In this document: positions 33,974 through 45,161 of the stretch, piece after piece
Position numbering within the stretch: position 1 is the first letter of the stretch
Layout of the letters: each line of letters begins with the position of its first letter
Origin: Vibrio tubiashii ATCC 19109
Lineage (GTDB): Bacteria > Pseudomonadota > Gammaproteobacteria > Enterobacterales > Vibrionaceae
Assembly (NCBI RefSeq): GCF_000772105.1
Contig: NZ_CP009354.1
Span: forward strand, 2,604,001 to 2,668,000
Reading direction: 5' to 3'
Length of the DNA stretch: 64,000 bases
The notes under the pieces: model-generated
What the model was told of the DNA's origin: nothing
Seen by the model: the letters and a program-made list of their open reading frames with translations, nothing else
Databases searched by the model: none
Position numbers and translations under genes: made by a program

Positions 33974-36900
33974 TTACGCTTCGTTCGCTTTCACTTTTGC
34001 GTGTAGCTCTTGAACCGATGCTACAGATGCACACGCGTCAGCAGTATGAGCCATAGAAGCTGCAAATGCTGCGTTTAGCGTTGTGGTGTAGTTCACTTTC
34101 TCTGCTAGTGCGCCACGGCGAAGGACTTTTGAATCTTCAATCGCTTGACGACCTGCCGCCGTGTTAACGATGTAGGTGTACTCATTGTTCTTGATACGGT
34201 CAAGAATGTGTGGACGACCTTCGTGTACCTTGTTAACTAGACGTGGGTTGATACCCGCTTCACCTAGAATAACCGCTGTACCGTGAGTAGCATCTAGCTG
34301 GTAACCAAGCTTAGACAGCTTAGACGCTAGGTCTACAACACGCTCTTTATCGCCTTCGCGAACAGACAGTAGTGCGCGACCACCTTCTGGGTATACCTTG
34401 CCACAACCTAGCTCTGCTTTTGCGTAAGCTTCTGCGAATGTTGCACCGACACCCATTACTTCACCTGTAGAGCGCATTTCTGGGCCTAACAGTGGGTCAA
34501 CACCTGGGAACTTGTTGAACGGTAACACCACTTCTTTTACAGAGTAGTATGGTGGGATGATTTCTTTAGTGAAGCCTTGAGCTTCTAGAGATTGACCCGC
34601 CATAACACGTGCCGCAATCTTAGCGATTGGTGCGCCTGTTGCTTTCGATACGAACGGTACAGTACGTGCAGCACGAGGGTTAACCTCGATTAGGTATACT
34701 TTGTTGTTCTTAACGGCAAACTGCGTGTTCATCAGACCACGAACACCCAACTCGAACGCTAGCTTTTCAACTTGCTCACGCATTACGTCTTGGATTTCTT
34801 GGCTTAGCGTGTATGCAGGAAGAGAACATGCTGAGTCACCTGAGTGAACACCCGCTTGCTCGATGTGCTCCATGATACCGCCGATAACTACGCGCTCACC
34901 GTCACAGATAGCATCGATATCCACTTCAACTGCATCGTCTAGGAAGCTATCAAGAAGAACTGGAGATTCGTTCGATACGCTTACCGCTTCGTTGAAGTAG
35001 CGACGTAAATCTTGCTCGTCGTATACGATTTCCATCGCACGACCACCCAGTACGTATGAAGGACGTACAACTAATGGGTAACCAATTTCACGCGCTTTCT
35101 CTACCGCTTGTTCCATTGTCGTTACTGTCGCGTTCTCTGGCTGTAGAAGACCTAGACGGTCGACAGCCACTTGGAAGCGTTCACGGTCTTCTGCACGGTC
35201 GATAGCATCTGGGCTAGTACCGATGATTGGCACGCCTGCTGCTTCAAGTGCGCGAGCCAGTTTCAGTGGCGTTTGACCACCGTACTGAACGATTACGCCT
35301 TTTGGTTTCTCGACGCGAGCGATTGCGAGTACGTCTTCCAGTGTTACTGGTTCGAAGTACAGACGGTCAGAAGTATCGTAGTCTGTTGAAACTGTCTCAG
35401 GGTTACAGTTAACCATGATGGTTTCGTAGCCATCTTCACGTAGCGCTAGTGATGCGTGTACACAACAGTAGTCGAATTCAATACCTTGGCCGATACGGTT
35501 AGGACCACCGCCAAGAATCATGATCTTCTCTTTATCCGTTGGGTTCGCTTCACACTCATCATCGTAAGATGAGTACATGTAAGCGGTATCAGAAGAGAAT
35601 TCAGCCGCACAGGTATCTACGCGCTTGTAAACTGGGTGGATATCGTACTGGTCACGTAGGCGACGGATTTCGCTTTCAGACACACCTAGAATCTTAGATA
35701 GGCGAGCATCTGCAAAACCTTTACGCTTAAGCTTTTTCAGTTCTTCTTTGTTCAAGCCAGCGAAGCCTTTCACTTTAAGCTCTTGCTCAAGCTTAACTAG
35801 GTCTTCGATTTGAACTAGGAACCAACGGTCGATTTGCGTTAGGTTAAATACACCATCAACTGACATACCTGCACGGAATGCGTCAGCGATGTACCAAATA
35901 CGCTCAGCGCCCGCTTCTTTTAACTCGTGGCGAATAGTTGTTAGTGCGTCTGGCGCATCTAGGTCAACCATTTCATCAAAGCCAGTCGCGCCAACTTCTA
36001 GGCCGCGAAGTGCTTTTTGTAGCGATTCTTGTTGGTTACGACCGATTGCCATAACCTCACCTACTGACTTCATCTGAGTCGTTAGACGGTCGTTAGCGCC
36101 AGCAAATTTCTCGAAGTTAAAGCGAGGAATCTTAGTCACTACGTAGTCGATAGTAGGTTCGAATGATGCAGGAGTTGCGCCACCAGTGATGTCATTCTGT
36201 AGCTCATCAAGAGTAAAGCCTACAGCCAGTTTCGCTGCAATCTTAGCGATTGGGAAACCTGTCGCTTTAGACGCTAGTGCAGAAGAGCGAGATACACGAG
36301 GGTTCATCTCGATGATAACCATACGGCCATCTTTCGGGTTGATACCAAACTGTACGTTTGAACCACCTGTTTCTACACCGATCTCACGTAGTACCGCTAG
36401 AGAAGCATTACGCATCAACTGGTACTCTTTATCCGTTAGAGTCTGAGCAGGCGCTACTGTGATTGAGTCACCAGTGTGAATACCCATTGGGTCGAAGTTT
36501 TCAATCGCACATACGATGATACAGTTATCCGCTTTGTCGCGAACCACTTCCATCTCGTACTCTTTCCAACCGATTAGTGATTCATCGATGAGAAGCTCGT
36601 TAGTTGGCGAAAGGTCTAGACCGCGACGACAAATCTCTTCGAACTCTTCTTTGTTATAAGCGATACCACCACCGGTACCACCCATAGTGAATGAAGGACG
36701 AATGATACAAGGGAAGCCAACCATCTCTAGGACGCCGTAAGCTTCTTCCATGGTTTTCGCCGTATCAGCACGAGGACACTCAAGGCCGATAGACTTCATC
36801 GCTTTATCAAAACGAGAACGGTCTTCTGCTTTATCTATAGCGTCAGCCGTTGCACCAATCATCTCTACGCCGAACTCTTCAAGTACGCCGTGCTTTTCTA

Positions 36901-37204
36901 GGTCTAGAGCACAGTTAAGCGCAGTCTGACCACCCATAGTTGGTAGAACCGCATCTGGGCGCTCTTTCTCGATGATCTTGCGAACTACTTCCCACTGGAT
37001 TGGTTCGATGTAAGTTGCATCCGCCATGTCTGGGTCAGTCATGATGGTTGCAGGGTTAGAGTTTACAAGGATAACTCGGTAACCCTCTTCACGCAGTGCT
37101 TTACATGCTTGAGCACCAGAGTAGTCAAACTCACATGCCTGACCGATAACAATCGGGCCTGCACCTAGAATTAGAATACTTTTTAAGTCAGTACGTTTTG
37201 GCAT
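33974..37204 (-). CDS. carB: carbamoyl-phosphate synthase large subunit
   Basis: 1076 residues. Two homologous ATP-grasp halves make carbamoyl phosphate from bicarbonate, ATP and ammonia delivered from CarA. Start [33 protein letters not shown]-binding loops [13 protein letters not shown] (near residue 170) and [18 protein letters not shown] (near 715) mark the two halves. The allosteric MGS-like domain occupies the last 140 residues ([26 protein letters not shown]). Length as in E. coli. It supplies both pyrimidine and arginine synthesis. It follows carA after 16 bp. Confidence 0.98.
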   Translation of the reverse strand: MPKRTDLKSILILGAGPIVIGQACEFDYSGAQACKALREEGYRVILVNSNPATIMTDPDMADATYIEPIQWEVVRKIIEKERPDAVLPTMGGQTALNCALDLEKHGVLEEFGVEMIGATADAIDKAEDRSRFDKAMKSIGLECPRADTAKTMEEAYGVLEMVGFPCIIRPSFTMGGTGGGIAYNKEEFEEICRRGLDLSPTNELLIDESLIGWKEYEMEVVRDKADNCIIVCAIENFDPMGIHTGDSITVAPAQTLTDKEYQLMRNASLAVLREIGVETGGSNVQFGINPKDGRMVIIEMNPRVSRSSALASKATGFPIAKIAAKLAVGFTLDELQNDITGGATPASFEPTIDYVVTKIPRFNFEKFAGANDRLTTQMKSVGEVMAIGRNQQESLQKALRGLEVGATGFDEMVDLDAPDALTTIRHELKEAGAERIWYIADAFRAGMSVDGVFNLTQIDRWFLVQIEDLVKLEQELKVKGFAGLNKEELKKLKRKGFADARLSKILGVSESEIRRLRDQYDIHPVYKRVDTCAAEFSSDTAYMYSSYDDECEANPTDKEKIMILGGGPNRIGQGIEFDYCCVHASLALREDGYETIMVNCNPETVSTDYDTSDRLYFEPVTLEDVLAIARVEKPKGVIVQYGGQTPLKLARALEAAGVPIIGTSPDAIDRAEDRERFQVAVDRLGLLQPENATVTTMEQAVEKAREIGYPLVVRPSYVLGGRAMEIVYDEQDLRRYFNEAVSVSNESPVLLDSFLDDAVEVDIDAICDGERVVIGGIMEHIEQAGVHSGDSACSLPAYTLSQEIQDVMREQVEKLAFELGVRGLMNTQFAVKNNKVYLIEVNPRAARTVPFVSKATGAPIAKIAARVMAGQSLEAQGFTKEIIPPYYSVKEVVLPFNKFPGVDPLLGPEMRSTGEVMGVGATFAEAYAKAELGCGKVYPEGGRALLSVREGDKERVVDLASKLSKLGYQLDATHGTAVILGEAGINPRLVNKVHEGRPHILDRIKNNEYTYIVNTAAGRQAIEDSKVLRRGALAEKVNYTTTLNAAFAASMAHTADACASVASVQELHAKVKANEA

Positions 37205-37220
37205 TCTCTACTACTCCGAA

Positions 37221-38360
37221 TTAAGCGCTGTGTTGTTTAATGAGTTCGATAAAGTGGTCAAATAGCGGTGCCGCATCTTCTGGACCTGGGCTCGCCTCTG
37301 GGTGACCTTGGAAGCTAAACGCTGGCTTGTCTGTACGGTGAATACCTTGCAGTGAACCATCAAATAGCGATACGTGAGTGGCACGTAGATTCTCAGGCAG
37401 TGTTGCTTCATCCGCAGCAAAACCGTGGTTCTGTGAAGTAATCATTACAACGTTACGGTCTAGGTCTTTAACTGGGTGGTTTGCACCGTGGTGACCAAAC
37501 TTCATCTTCACCGTTTGAGCGCCAGAAGCAAGCGCTAGGATTTGGTGACCAAGACAGATACCGAAAATTGGTAGGCCTTTTTCAAGGAATACTTTTGTCG
37601 CCTCAATCGCGTAAGTACATGGTTCTGGGTCACCCGGGCCGTTTGATAAGAACACACCGTCTGGGTTAAGAGCCAATACTTCTTCTGCTGAAGTTTCAGC
37701 AGGAACAACCGTTAGGCGGCAGCCGCGGTCAACAAGCATACGCAGGATGTTGCGTTTTGCACCGAAGTCGTAGGCAACAACGTGATATGGCAGTTCGCTG
37801 TCGTCTTTCGCCTCAGGAAGTCCACCCTCAAGCGTCCACGAACCTTGTTTCCATTGATACGCTTCTTTTGTTGTAACTTCTTTCGCAAGGTCCATACCTT
37901 TTAGGCCAGGGAATTCTTTCGCTTTAGCTAGCGCTAGAGCCTCGTCTAGGTTGTTACCTGCTACGATACAACCGTTCTGTGCACCTTTCTCACGCAGAAT
38001 GCGCGTGAGCTTACGCGTATCGATATCAGCAATGCCGACGATGTTTTGCGATTTAAGGTAGTCAGAAAGGGATTGTTCGTTACGGAAGTTAGAAGCGATA
38101 AGAGGAAGGTCGCGAATCACAAGGCCTTGTGCGTGGATTGAAGAGGATTCTTCATCTTCGGAATTGGTTCCGGTATTGCCAATGTGAGGGTAAGTAAGAG
38201 TAACAATTTGTTGAGAATAGGAAGGATCAGTGAGGATTTCTTGGTACCCCGTCATCGAGGTGTTAAAAACGACTTCACCGACAGCAGAACCATCTGCGCC
38301 AATGGATTCACCGTGAAATACTGTCCCATCTTCTAGGACTAGCAGTGCTGACTTGCTCAA
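37221..38360 (-). CDS. carA: carbamoyl-phosphate synthase small (glutaminase) subunit
   Basis: 379 residues; hydrolyses glutamine and channels ammonia to CarB. The class I glutamine amidotransferase domain is C-terminal, with nucleophile Cys in [17 protein letters not shown] (near residue 268) and catalytic His-Glu in [16 protein letters not shown] (near 352). The N-terminal CarA-specific domain starts [36 protein letters not shown] surrounds the start, with CCGGAGG on the coding strand as a strong SD. Head of the carAB operon, downstream of dapB in the same direction as in E. coli. Confidence 0.98.
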   Translation of the reverse strand: MSKSALLVLEDGTVFHGESIGADGSAVGEVVFNTSMTGYQEILTDPSYSQQIVTLTYPHIGNTGTNSEDEESSSIHAQGLVIRDLPLIASNFRNEQSLSDYLKSQNIVGIADIDTRKLTRILREKGAQNGCIVAGNNLDEALALAKAKEFPGLKGMDLAKEVTTKEAYQWKQGSWTLEGGLPEAKDDSELPYHVVAYDFGAKRNILRMLVDRGCRLTVVPAETSAEEVLALNPDGVFLSNGPGDPEPCTYAIEATKVFLEKGLPIFGICLGHQILALASGAQTVKMKFGHHGANHPVKDLDRNVVMITSQNHGFAADEATLPENLRATHVSLFDGSLQGIHRTDKPAFSFQGHPEASPGPEDAAPLFDHFIELIKQHSA

Positions 38361-38805
38361 GACAACCTCCGGAATAAAAATGCATTAAAATTGATTTAAT
38401 TTGCAAATCTACCTTCCTGCAACACTCAAAAGTGCGTGTTTATGGAAATTAGACAAATTGGCGGTATTCTAATGATGGTTGTGATTTGTGTCAACAGAGT
38501 CGTGAAAATAAGTTGGATATTTAGGGCAGTTAAATCAAAAAAGGGTTTTAGATGGCTAAAAAACAAAGTTTAGTCAGAGCATTGGGAGGGTGAGATGAAA
38601 AATTTATGAATTGTGTCATTTTTCACTCATTACAGATCACAGTTTTGTTTTCACTTTTTGCGCAAACGTTGAACAAACCAAGTTAACTTGGACTTTTAAG
38701 CAGTTAAAATAAAAAACACATCAGAACAGCCAAAATAGGCACTCAAAAACCATATAACCAGCGTACTCCACCTGGTTTAATGAACGAGCATTACTGGCTA
38801 GATAC
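38361..38805. promoter_or_regulatory. carAB upstream regulatory region
   Basis: A 445-bp A/T-rich gap with no gene. Close to carA is an ARG-box-like imperfect palindrome TGCATTAAAATTGA...TTTGCA (38381-38405). About 300 bp upstream lies TTGCGCAAACGTTGAAC (around 38658-38674), carrying the PurR core GCAAACGTT, and directly after it a perfect palindrome CCAAGTTAACTTGG (38678-38691). E. coli carAB also has a distant purine/pyrimidine-controlled promoter and a proximal arginine-controlled one. The regulator assignments are inference. Confidence 0.45.
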
Positions 38806-38832
38806 AAAAAGCGCCGGGCAAGCCCAGCGCAT
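38806..38832 (-). terminator. rho-independent terminator of dapB
   Basis: On the minus strand GCGCTGGGC, a short TT loop and GCCCGGCGC with one internal mismatch, followed by TTTTTG. 10 bp after the dapB stop. Confidence 0.85.
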
Positions 38833-38842
38833 AATTATTGAT

Positions 38843-39682
<840 letters not shown>

Positions 39683-39732
39683 TTAGCCAATCCGTTAAAA
39701 CTAACAGCATTCACTATCGCTGGCTAGGGGGC

Positions 39733-39768
39733 TTTGATCGTTTAAGAAAATTTGATCGTTTAGGAAAA
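39733..39768. repeat. 18-bp tandem duplication across the mutT stop
   Basis: TTTGATCGTTTAAGAAAA (39733-39750) is followed directly by TTTGATCGTTTAGGAAAA (39751-39768), one difference. The second unit contains the stop codon and last residues of mutT (minus strand), so the first copy repeats the end of the gene just outside it. Confidence 0.85.
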
Positions 39769-40158
39769 CTCTTTAATCACTCGCTCTAGGATCGGTACAT
39801 TGGCCTCAGGAAACGCATAGTTAGAGAGATCAGCGATCGCCGCCCACTCTCCTTGTTGCCCTTCTTTGCCATAAGGCTGACCTTCAAACTGTGTCACCGT
39901 CATAAAATCAAACTTCAACGACTTGTCAGGGTAGTCAAACTCAAGGTGTTCAAACAGCGCTTGCTCAGTCGTGGTAATACCAACCTCTTCTTCAAGTTCG
40001 CGAACCATGGCTTGCTCGATCGTTTCGCCCTGCTCGACCTTACCACCAGGAAACTCCCAAAAGCCGCCTTTATGTTTGTCATCAGGGCGCTTAGTAATAA
40101 ACACCTGAGATTTATCTTGATTGAAGATAATTCCGGCGACGATATGAATTCGTTTCAT
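39760..40158 (-). CDS. mutT: 8-oxo-dGTP diphosphatase MutT
   Basis: Nudix hydrolase that clears oxidised 8-oxo-(d)GTP from the nucleotide pool and prevents A:T to C:G transversions. 132 residues. The Nudix box G-x5-E-x7-R-E-U-x-E-E-x-G-U is exact: GGKVEQGETIEQAMVRELEEEVGI, residues 38-61 or so. N-terminus MKRIHIVAGIIFNQDKSQVFITKRP is typical. Located after secA as in E. coli. Its 3' end carries the tandem duplication described separately. Confidence 0.94.
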   Translation of the reverse strand: MKRIHIVAGIIFNQDKSQVFITKRPDDKHKGGFWEFPGGKVEQGETIEQAMVRELEEEVGITTTEQALFEHLEFDYPDKSLKFDFMTVTQFEGQPYGKEGQQGEWAAIADLSNYAFPEANVPILERVIKEFS

Positions 40159-40230
40159 CAGACTTCCTATTTACTTTCCATTGTCATGCCCTGCATTGTG
40201 GCTGACTATTTTTAAGATAACCATTAGATA

Positions 40231-40256
40231 TAAAAAGAGCCGCCTAAGCGACTCTT
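40231..40256 (-). terminator. rho-independent terminator of secA
   Basis: On the minus strand AGAGTCGC, a TTAG loop and GCGGCTCT, followed by TTTTTAT; one G:U-type position in the stem. 25 bp after the secA stop. Confidence 0.82.
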
Positions 40257-40281
40257 CAATCTCTATACAGTGATGATCTAA

Positions 40282-43011
40282 TTAGTTAATCTGACCATGA
40301 CACTGCTTGTATTTCTTACCGCTACCGCATGGGCAAGGCTCGTTACGACCAACTTTACGCTCTTCGCGAACCATAGGTTGGTGCGCGCCTTCGGCCTCTT
40401 CTTCACCATCTGCAAGCTGGCTTTGCGCTGATGCATGTTGCGCTTGAGCACGGCGAGCCGCCTCTTCAGCTTGAGCACGGCGCTGCTCTTCCATGCGCTC
40501 TACTTCTTCTTGCTGCTGTACGCGAACTTTAGACAGAATGGTAATCACATCTGACTTCAACGCATCAAGTAGACCTTCAAACAGTTCAAACGACTCGCGC
40601 TTGTACTCTTGTTTCGGGTTCTTCTGCGCGTAACCACGTAGGTGAATACCTTGGCGAAGGTGGTCCATTGCTGCTAGGTGCTCTTTCCAAAGCGTATCTA
40701 GCGTTTGTAGCATCACAGATTTCTCGAAGTTGCGCAGCACTTGCTCGCCAACCACTTCTTCTTTCTGCTTGTAAACAGTGATCGCTGTTTCGATGATCTT
40801 CTCACGCAGTGCTTCTTCGTAAAGTTTGTCATCTTCTTCAAGCCACTGTTTCACTGGCGCATCAAGATCGAAGTCGTTCTTCAAGCGCTCTTGGAGACCT
40901 TCAACATCCCACATATCTTCTAGAGATTGCGGCGGAATGTACTCATAGATAACTGAAGTTAGAACATCTTGACGGTTCTGCTCGATCATCTCACTGATGT
41001 CTTCAACTACCATCAATTCATCACGAAGCTCGTACACTACTTTACGTTGGTCGTTGGCAACATCATCGTATTCAAGTAACTGTTTACGAATGTCGAAGTT
41101 ACGACCTTCTACTTTACGTTGTGCTTTTTCGATTGAGCGAGACAGCATCTTAGATTCGATTGCCTCACCCTCATCCATACCGCTTTGAATCAAGCTTGCC
41201 ATACGATCAGAGGTAAAGATACGCAGTAGTGAGTCTTCCATCGATAGGTAGAAACGAGATGAACCCGCATCACCTTGACGACCAGAACGACCACGTAGCT
41301 GGTTATCGATACGGCGAGATTCGTGACGCTCTGTACCAATAATGTGCAAACCACCCGCTTCTAGCACTTGGTCATGAACCACTTTCCAGTCAGCTTTAAT
41401 CTTATCGATTTGTTCTTGAGTCGGGTTATCTAGCTTCTCAACCTGAGCCTGCCAGCTACCACCTAACACGATATCGGTACCACGACCGGCCATGTTGGTT
41501 GCAATCGTTACTGCGCCAGGTGTACCTGCTTCTGCAACGATTTCCGCTTCTTTCTCGTGGAACTTAGCGTTAAGTACGTTGTGTTTAATCTTGGCTTTCT
41601 TCAGTGCATTAGAAAGAAGCTCAGATTTCTCGATAGACACTGTACCCACTAGAGATGGCTGGCCTTTGGCAACGCGATCTTTGATATCTTCAATAATCGC
41701 GTTGAACTTGTCTGCTTCGGTACGATAAACCACATCTGGCATATCATTACGAACCATTGGTTTGTTGGTTGGGATAACAACCGTTTCCAAGCCGTAGATA
41801 GACTGGAATTCGAACGCTTCTGTATCTGCCGTACCTGTCATACCTGACAGTTTTTCGTATAGACGGAAGAAGTTCTGGAAAGTAATCGATGCCAACGTTT
41901 GGTTTTCGTTTTGGATCTTAACGCCTTCTTTCGCTTCTACCGCTTGGTGAAGACCTTCAGACCAACGACGACCAGGCATAGTACGGCCCGTGTGTTCATC
42001 AACGATAACGACTTCGCCGTCTTCATTTACGATATAATCTACGTTCTTTTCAAACAGTACGTGGGCGCGAAGTGCTGCATTCACGTGATGCAGTAGGCTG
42101 ATGTTTGTTGGAGAGTAAAGCGTATCGCCCTCTTCCATCAGACCATTTTTGATCATTAGCTCTTCAACAAACTCTTGACCAGTTTCTGTCAGGTGAACTT
42201 GCTTTGATTTTTCATCAACCGTGTAGTGACCATCACCGCGGTACTCTTCTGAGTCTTCCTGATCTTGCTTTTGCAGATGAGGAATCAAAGTATTGATACG
42301 AATGTATAGCTCAGAGCTGTCTTCGGCAGGGCCGGAGATAATTAGCGGAGTACGCGCTTCATCGATAAGAATCGAGTCCACTTCATCGACTACAGCGAAG
42401 AAACGTTCACGTTGTACACGGTCTTCAGCGCGGAATGCCATGTTGTCACGTAGGTAGTCGAAACCAAATTCGTTGTTTGTACCGTAAAGAATATCCGCTA
42501 GGTAAGCTTCTTTCTTCTCTTGAGGTGGCATGTTAGGTACGTTAACACCGACGGACATACCTAAGAATTCGAATAGAGGGCGGTTGGTTTCCGCGTCACG
42601 CTTCGCTAGATAGTCGTTGACGGTAACCACATGCACGCCTTTACCAGGCAGCGCATTAAGATAAGCAGGAAGTGTTGCAGTTAGCGTTTTACCTTCACCT
42701 GTACGCATCTCTGCAATTTGACCAGCGTTCAGTACCATACCACCGATAAGCTGAACGTCGAAATGACGCATGCCGTAAACACGCTTAGACGCTTCACGCA
42801 CAGTCGCGAACGCTTCTGGTAGTAGTTTATCTAGAGTTTCACCCTGTTCTAAACGCTGACGGAACTCAACAGTTTTCGCTTTTAGCTCTTCATCAGAAAG
42901 TGCTTCAAATGTTGGTTCGTAGTTATTAATCTCTTTTACAATCTTTCTCAGACGGCGCAGTGTTCGGTCATTGCGACTACCAATCACTTTTGTCAGTAGC
43001 TTAGTTATCAT
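40282..43011 (-). CDS. secA: preprotein translocase ATPase SecA
   Basis: Motor ATPase that drives unfolded proteins through SecYEG. 909 residues. Walker A in [20 protein letters not shown] (near residue 105), DEAD-like [21 protein letters not shown] (near 209), second nucleotide-binding fold with [14 protein letters not shown] (near 504) and the [21 protein letters not shown] segment. The flexible C-terminal linker is Ala/Glu/Gln-rich and ends in the SecB/lipid-binding zinc motif [14 protein letters not shown]. No secM-like arrest gene is seen upstream; the E. coli secM position is taken by the divergent dciA and a mobile-looking element. Confidence 0.98.
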   Translation of the reverse strand: MITKLLTKVIGSRNDRTLRRLRKIVKEINNYEPTFEALSDEELKAKTVEFRQRLEQGETLDKLLPEAFATVREASKRVYGMRHFDVQLIGGMVLNAGQIAEMRTGEGKTLTATLPAYLNALPGKGVHVVTVNDYLAKRDAETNRPLFEFLGMSVGVNVPNMPPQEKKEAYLADILYGTNNEFGFDYLRDNMAFRAEDRVQRERFFAVVDEVDSILIDEARTPLIISGPAEDSSELYIRINTLIPHLQKQDQEDSEEYRGDGHYTVDEKSKQVHLTETGQEFVEELMIKNGLMEEGDTLYSPTNISLLHHVNAALRAHVLFEKNVDYIVNEDGEVVIVDEHTGRTMPGRRWSEGLHQAVEAKEGVKIQNENQTLASITFQNFFRLYEKLSGMTGTADTEAFEFQSIYGLETVVIPTNKPMVRNDMPDVVYRTEADKFNAIIEDIKDRVAKGQPSLVGTVSIEKSELLSNALKKAKIKHNVLNAKFHEKEAEIVAEAGTPGAVTIATNMAGRGTDIVLGGSWQAQVEKLDNPTQEQIDKIKADWKVVHDQVLEAGGLHIIGTERHESRRIDNQLRGRSGRQGDAGSSRFYLSMEDSLLRIFTSDRMASLIQSGMDEGEAIESKMLSRSIEKAQRKVEGRNFDIRKQLLEYDDVANDQRKVVYELRDELMVVEDISEMIEQNRQDVLTSVIYEYIPPQSLEDMWDVEGLQERLKNDFDLDAPVKQWLEEDDKLYEEALREKIIETAITVYKQKEEVVGEQVLRNFEKSVMLQTLDTLWKEHLAAMDHLRQGIHLRGYAQKNPKQEYKRESFELFEGLLDALKSDVITILSKVRVQQQEEVERMEEQRRAQAEEAARRAQAQHASAQSQLADGEEEAEGAHQPMVREERKVGRNEPCPCGSGKKYKQCHGQIN

Positions 43012-43034
43012 TTGCTATGAATCTCTCTTTATCC

Positions 43035-43050
43035 AGATCGGGCCCGATCT
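43035..43050. promoter_or_regulatory. 16-bp perfect palindrome in the secA leader
   Basis: AGATCGGGCCCGATCT, 24-39 nt upstream of the secA ATG on the minus strand. It is G/C-rich in an A/T-rich setting and will be in the 5' UTR or at the start of transcription. Operator or mRNA stem; unresolved. Confidence 0.45.
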
Positions 43051-43087
43051 ACTTTTAATGCCTTCAGTCTCTAACAGTTTTGAACAT

Positions 43088-43352
43088 AGGGCGAACTTAC
43101 CTTTCGAGGTAAAATTTTGTTCGAGCTAAAAACGTTTTAGTCGCGGCGCAAGAAACGCAGTTTAGTACTCTAAATTAGTTTTTTGCAACAAAGAATAAAA
43201 CGCTTTTAGCCGAACCCTTTGGGCAGTGTTTGTAACTTCATTCTGCCGCGTTATCGCTTGCTTATGTAGGCTAGCTACTATGCGCAAGCTCTGCCTTGCA
43301 TAATAAAGTTACAAACTACTGCAAAAATCATCTCGAAAGGTAAGTTCGCCCT
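43088..43352. mobile_element. 265-bp MITE-like element with 21-bp terminal inverted repeats
   Basis: The ends are exact inverse copies over 21 bp: AGGGCGAACTTACC... (43088-43108) and ...GGTAAGTTCGCCCT (43332-43352). The interior is non-coding and carries nested inverted pairs such as GTTTGTAACTT/AAGTTACAAAC and CTAAAAACGTTTTAG. No clear target-site duplication is seen. Size, perfect terminal repeats and lack of a gene fit a miniature inverted-repeat transposable element or a larger palindromic repeat. It is inserted between divergent secA and dciA. Confidence 0.75.
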
Positions 43353-43596
43353 GCAATACTGAGATAAATCACTTTCCTCAGATATTGTGATGACAACTAT
43401 AGATTTCAAGGCTTATATCACTATAAGTGGCGCATAGTTTATGAAATTTTGCCTCTTACAACCAATAACAAGGTGATTTGTTTGAAGCATTCTTTATTTT
43501 TTCTCGTTATATGATGGAAGTTTATTCGCATTAAGCTCTATCTTCGCTCTAGAGCATTGACTAAAATAGAGTTGTCGATTTGATTAGAGGCTCAAC
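43353..43596. other. dciA upstream region
   Basis: About 240 bp, A/T-rich, presumably with the dciA promoter. A likely SD is AGAGGCTCAAC just before the ATG. I see nothing else. Confidence 0.5.
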
Positions 43597-44055
43597 ATGA
43601 GAGATCACCGCCCGACGTTAGGGGATGAGATAATCGGGGATTCGCGACTATCTCAATTGCAACAACATGCCAAAGAGATCATGTTGATCAACAAAGAACT
43701 AAAATCGATCCTACCAAGAGGAACGGAAGATCATTGCCGGGTGGCAAACATTCGCGATAACCAATTGATCCTCGAAGTAGCAAGCGCCGGGATCAAGATG
43801 AAAATTGATTACGAGCGATTGAGTATCTTGAATCAACTAAGATCAAAAGGGTTTGCTCGCTTGATTGCGGTAAGCGTTCAGATCAACCCTGAACTGTATC
43901 GAAGTAAGAATCGCAGTGAAGATAAGCCAAAACCTCGTGACCCAATATCCGGTACCGCAGCGCAGTATCTAGAAATGATCGCAACAGGTGCGTCGCCTAA
44001 AGTCAAAGCGAGATTAGAGAGCTTGGCAAAACTGGCTAAAAAAGATCAAGAGTAG
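43597..44055 (+). CDS. dciA: DciA family replicative helicase loader (DUF721)
   Basis: A 152-residue DUF721 protein. DciA loads DnaB helicase in the many bacteria that lack DnaC/DnaI, and the V. cholerae protein has been studied in this role. The N-terminal KH-like part shows LKSILPRGTEDHCRVANIRDNQLILEVASAGIKMKIDYERLSILNQLR split over residues 36-82; the C-terminal tail (residues 105-152) is basic and rich in K/R/P as expected for the disordered DnaB-interacting region. It is divergent from secA and convergent with lpxC. Confidence 0.88.
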   Translation: MRDHRPTLGDEIIGDSRLSQLQQHAKEIMLINKELKSILPRGTEDHCRVANIRDNQLILEVASAGIKMKIDYERLSILNQLRSKGFARLIAVSVQINPELYRSKNRSEDKPKPRDPISGTAAQYLEMIATGASPKVKARLESLAKLAKKDQE

Positions 44056-44105
44056 CCGAGACAGGCAAGCAAAGCCTAAAGTTTATTTAGGAAAGGCCAG
44101 AAAAC

Positions 44106-44134
44106 AAAAAAGCCAGACTTTCGTCTGGCTTTCT
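44106..44134. terminator. bidirectional terminator between dciA and lpxC
   Basis: AAAGCCAGAC, a TTTC loop and GTCTGGCTTT, with A and T runs outside. Convergent genes on both sides. Confidence 0.87.
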
Positions 44135-44146
44135 TAATCAATCTTG

Positions 44147-45064
44147 TTATGCCATAACCATGTTTGGTTCTGCAAATGCAACTGGAGATGTTGCTTCTTC
44201 TTCGAAGGTTACCCATTCCCATGCTTCTTGGTCTGCAAGTACTGAACGAAGCAATTGGTTGTTCAAGCCATGACCTGATTTATACGCACGGAACTCACCA
44301 ATGATTGGGTGGCCGCACATGTAAAGGTCGCCGATAGCATCCAACACTTTGTGAGTAACAAACTCATTGTCAAAGCGCAGACCTTCTTCGTTAAGAATGC
44401 GGTATTCATCCAAAACAATTGCACAATCGAAGCTACCACCTAGACATAGGTTTTGTGACTGTAAGTACTCAATATCGCGCATGAAACCAAAAGTACGTGC
44501 ACGAGAGATGTCTTTAACAAAACCTTGCGATGAGAAATCAAACAGTAGGTGCTGTTCATCAGATTCAATCGCTGGGTGGTTGAACTCAATTTCGAAATCC
44601 ATGCGGAAACCGTTGAATGGTACAAACTCTGCCCATTTATCGTCATCTTCAAAGCGCACTGGCTTTTTAATTCGAATAAAGCGTTTTGGTGCATTTTGCT
44701 CTTCGATGCCTGCTTGTTGAAGCAAGAATACGAACGGGCTAGCACTGCCATCCATGATTGGAATTTCTGGTGCATCAACTTCTACGACGATGTTATCGAT
44801 ACCCATTCCCGCTAGAGCTGCGTTTAAGTGCTCAACAGTAGAAATACGTACACCTTCGTCATTAACCAGTGCTGTACATAGCATTGTATCGCGTACAGAC
44901 TCAGGATCCGCAGGAAAATCAACTGGAGGATTCACATCGGTACGGCGATAAACGATGCCAGTATTTGCAGCAGCAGGGCGCAGAGTAAGCGTGACTTTAC
45001 GACCAGAGTGGAGACCCACACCAGTTGTTTTCACTATTTCTTTCAGAGTACGTTGTCTGATCAT
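44147..45064 (-). CDS. lpxC: UDP-3-O-acyl-N-acetylglucosamine deacetylase LpxC
   Basis: Zinc deacetylase that commits UDP-acyl-GlcNAc to lipid A synthesis. 305 residues, duplicated beta-alpha-beta fold. Zinc ligands lie in [17 protein letters not shown] (first His near residue 79) and in [22 protein letters not shown] (His and Asp near 238-242), with the catalytic [15 protein letters not shown] near 264. N-terminus [21 protein letters not shown] is classic. It closes the dcw cluster, 97 bp after ftsZ, with a hairpin in the gap. Confidence 0.97.
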   Translation of the reverse strand: MIRQRTLKEIVKTTGVGLHSGRKVTLTLRPAAANTGIVYRRTDVNPPVDFPADPESVRDTMLCTALVNDEGVRISTVEHLNAALAGMGIDNIVVEVDAPEIPIMDGSASPFVFLLQQAGIEEQNAPKRFIRIKKPVRFEDDDKWAEFVPFNGFRMDFEIEFNHPAIESDEQHLLFDFSSQGFVKDISRARTFGFMRDIEYLQSQNLCLGGSFDCAIVLDEYRILNEEGLRFDNEFVTHKVLDAIGDLYMCGHPIIGEFRAYKSGHGLNNQLLRSVLADQEAWEWVTFEEEATSPVAFAEPNMVMA

Positions 45065-45094
45065 CTACTTTGCCTCAGTAAAAATGCTACAAAT

Positions 45095-45120
45095 CACGGT
45101 CAATTGTGACATTGACCGTG
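45095..45120. promoter_or_regulatory. hairpin in the ftsZ-lpxC spacer
   Basis: CACGGTCAAT, a TGTGAC loop and ATTGACCGTG: a perfect 10-bp stem between the ftsZ stop and the lpxC start, both on the minus strand. No U tract follows directly, so it is more likely a partial attenuator, processing site or operator than a full terminator. Confidence 0.55.
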
Positions 45121-45161
45121 CATGCTACCACAAAATTGAACAGTGTCAAATTGTAGTTTTT

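Noticed and set aside
43012..43596. A secM-like gene upstream of secA
   Set aside because: The gap contains the MITE-like element and a palindrome but no secretory arrest-peptide frame in the secA direction.
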